Of a stretch of 24,078 nt of DNA, positions 22,997-24,078 are shown piece after piece. The notes below the pieces were generated by a model that did not search any database, was not told the origin of the DNA, and worked only from the letters and a program-made list of their open reading frames with translations. The translations under genes and the position numbers were made by a program. Numbering within the stretch: position 1 is the stretch's first letter; the number at the start of each line of letters is the position of its first letter. Location of the stretch: the IMG/VR virus record IMGVR_UViG_3300047560_001242, positions 1 to 24,078 of that record; one strand, written 5' to 3'. The DNA comes from a virus.

Positions 22997-23623
22997 TTAT
23001 CGAATGATGACTTGCTTGCCTGGCTTTGCTGGAGTGCCGTCTGAGTTAAGAGGAATGTTAGGAACAACGAACGGTGCAACCAAATCTTCTCCAGTAACTG
23101 CAAATTTATGCTGTATATCAAATCGCAATTCCCCTGTCTTCGTGTCGGCTGAAATAGATCCAATAAATGGATTAAACACACTTTCCTGGATTGCGGGGTA
23201 CACGGTTCCTACCGTACCCTCGTTATTCAACCCGCTAGTATAGTCGTATGTCGTAAACACTACACTGGACGTCACCACCCTTTGTTTATTATACCATGAA
23301 GTATTATTAACAAACGACGATTTGATGGTAGTGTCAGTTTCTGAATTGATTGGAAATGCTCTGATTAAAGGATCCTGATCAATTTGCGCCGGAGCGGGTA
23401 CCGACTGATACGTTGTGTTGCTATACACCGCAATATCTAACACCCCCTGCTTGTATCCATTAATAGTAAAGTTGAGTGGCTTTGAATCGACTGTTTTAGT
23501 AAATTGTAAATTAGCAACCGGCATTTGACTGTTAAAGTATGCCGTATTACGAGCGTCCGGGCCCCCATCTACGTTATCATTAACGTAGATGGGAACTGTT
23601 ATAGACTGGCTCGAGTGACGCAT
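22997..23623 (-). CDS. Unrecognised, probable virion structural protein
   Basis: 208 residues, family not recognised. The sequence is beta-rich and polar with many Thr, Ser, Asn and Val (for example TSSVVFTTYDYTSGLNNEGTV and DTKTGELRFDIQHKFAV), as in phage tail or neck appendage proteins. There is no signal peptide, membrane segment or enzyme motif. It starts within the stop codon of the upstream gene (TAATG) and is followed by the gp13 promoter. A 13-bp perfect hairpin lies 30 bases into its coding sequence. A role in the virion is inferred from position and composition only. Confidence 0.75.
   Translation of the reverse strand: MRHSSQSITVPIYVNDNVDGGPDARNTAYFNSQMPVANLQFTKTVDSKPLNFTINGYKQGVLDIAVYSNTTYQSVPAPAQIDQDPLIRAFPINSETDTTIKSSFVNNTSWYNKQRVVTSSVVFTTYDYTSGLNNEGTVGTVYPAIQESVFNPFIGSISADTKTGELRFDIQHKFAVTGEDLVAPFVVPNIPLNSDGTPAKPGKQVIIR
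23564..23593 (-). other. 13-bp perfect hairpin at the start of a structural gene
   Basis: CCCATCTACGTTA and its exact complement flank a 4-base loop inside the coding sequence, starting 30 bases after the ATG at 23623. It encodes the PIYVNDNVDG region. No T run follows on either strand, so it is not an ordinary terminator. It could influence translation or transcript processing. Confidence 0.7.
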
Positions 23624-24078
23624 TATATGCTTTCTGTCACTGTACCAACAATTTTACCCGATATACTCGACACGATCTTAATACCAACGTTTGTAGATTG
23701 GCTATTGGACGTTTGAATAGTCTTAATATAGCTTCCATCGCTGAAGGTAATGCCTGGAGTACTTGTTGGACCAACAATACTTAAAGCAACATTCTTTTGC
23801 AACCTGTTGCCGAGATAGTTGTACACATCTACAGCCACATTAGATGTCAGCTCCGACCCAGCGTATGTAAACACCGTCTGAGCTGCCGTAATAGCTAATG
23901 TTTGTCCAACATCCACGGTCAGCAAGTCCATATAACAATTGTAGAGACCTCCACTTGCGGTAGTAGGATCCGTAAATTGTACAGCCCGACGACCCTCTTT
24001 GTCTTTAAACATACGCGGTGCTATGTACGGCATTGTCGACTGGTAGTTGTATAACCCAGTTGTGTTGTTGAGTGCATA
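23623..24078 (-). CDS. Probable structural protein, 5' end beyond the window
   Basis: The frame is open from the window edge to the stop at 23623-23625. An internal ATG exists at 24033, but no ribosome site precedes it. The frame upstream of it reads YALNNTTGLYNYQST without interruption, so the gene most likely starts outside the window. The visible 151 residues are beta-rich and Thr/Ser/Val-rich (DVGQTLAITAAQTVFTYAGS, VAVDVYNYLGNRLQKNVALSIVG), with no enzyme motif. It lies upstream of the neck genes, where marine T4-like phages carry lineage-specific virion proteins. The family is not recognised and a tail or fibre role is a guess. Confidence 0.7.
   Translation of the reverse strand, partial: YALNNTTGLYNYQSTMPYIAPRMFKDKEGRRAVQFTDPTTASGGLYNCYMDLLTVDVGQTLAITAAQTVFTYAGSELTSNVAVDVYNYLGNRLQKNVALSIVGPTSTPGITFSDGSYIKTIQTSNSQSTNVGIKIVSSISGKIVGTVTESI

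Noticed and set aside
23623-24033. Complete gene starting at the ATG at 24033
   Set aside because: No ribosome site precedes this ATG and the frame continues without a stop to the window edge, so a partial gene is more likely.

Overview
This window is part of the genome of a lytic T4-like myovirus of the marine type (cyanophage or pelagiphage-like). Three things point there: the gene order, the sequence signatures of about twenty T4 core proteins, and late promoters of the TATAAATA type. The host cannot be read from the window. All genes lie on the minus strand, so transcription runs from high to low coordinates. The window is packed almost end to end. I see no tRNA, insertion sequence, integrase or CRISPR array, and no intergenic gap over 80 bases.

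Right part (24078 to 9602, transcribed first) is the virion and packaging module in near-T4 order. It holds two unrecognised, probably structural genes (one open at the window edge), then neck proteins gp13 and gp14, gp15, terminase gp16 and gp17, tail sheath gp18, tail tube gp19, portal gp20, a gp67-like core protein, a gene in the gp68 position, an extra small gene, protease gp21, scaffold gp22 and major capsid protein gp23. Copies of TATAAATA sit 17 to 50 bases upstream of gp13, gp18, the gp67-like gene, gp22 and gp23, with variant forms before gp19 and the gp3-position gene. A strong intrinsic terminator closes gp23.

Middle part (9524 to 6704) holds a tube-like protein in the gp3 position, recombination mediator UvsY (GTG start), helicase UvsW and a small conserved-looking protein.

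Left part (6703 to 1) looks like one tightly overlapping operon behind a sigma70-type promoter (TTGACT, 16 bases, TATAAT). It starts with late sigma factor gp55 and the Mre11-like nuclease gp47. Then metabolic and modifying genes mingle with recombination genes: a short NAD-dependent epimerase, Rad50-like gp46, an FkbM-type methyltransferase, a small cysteine-rich protein, peptide deformylase, a truncated UDP-glucose dehydrogenase-like protein, and a QueE-like radical SAM enzyme cut by the window edge.

The logic is that the left operon, read by host-type polymerase, makes gp55. gp55 then directs polymerase to the TATAAATA promoters that drive the capsid and tail genes. The part most worth a second look is the accessory set woven into the gp55-47-46 operon, followed by the 13-bp perfect hairpin at the start of the gene at 22997-23623.
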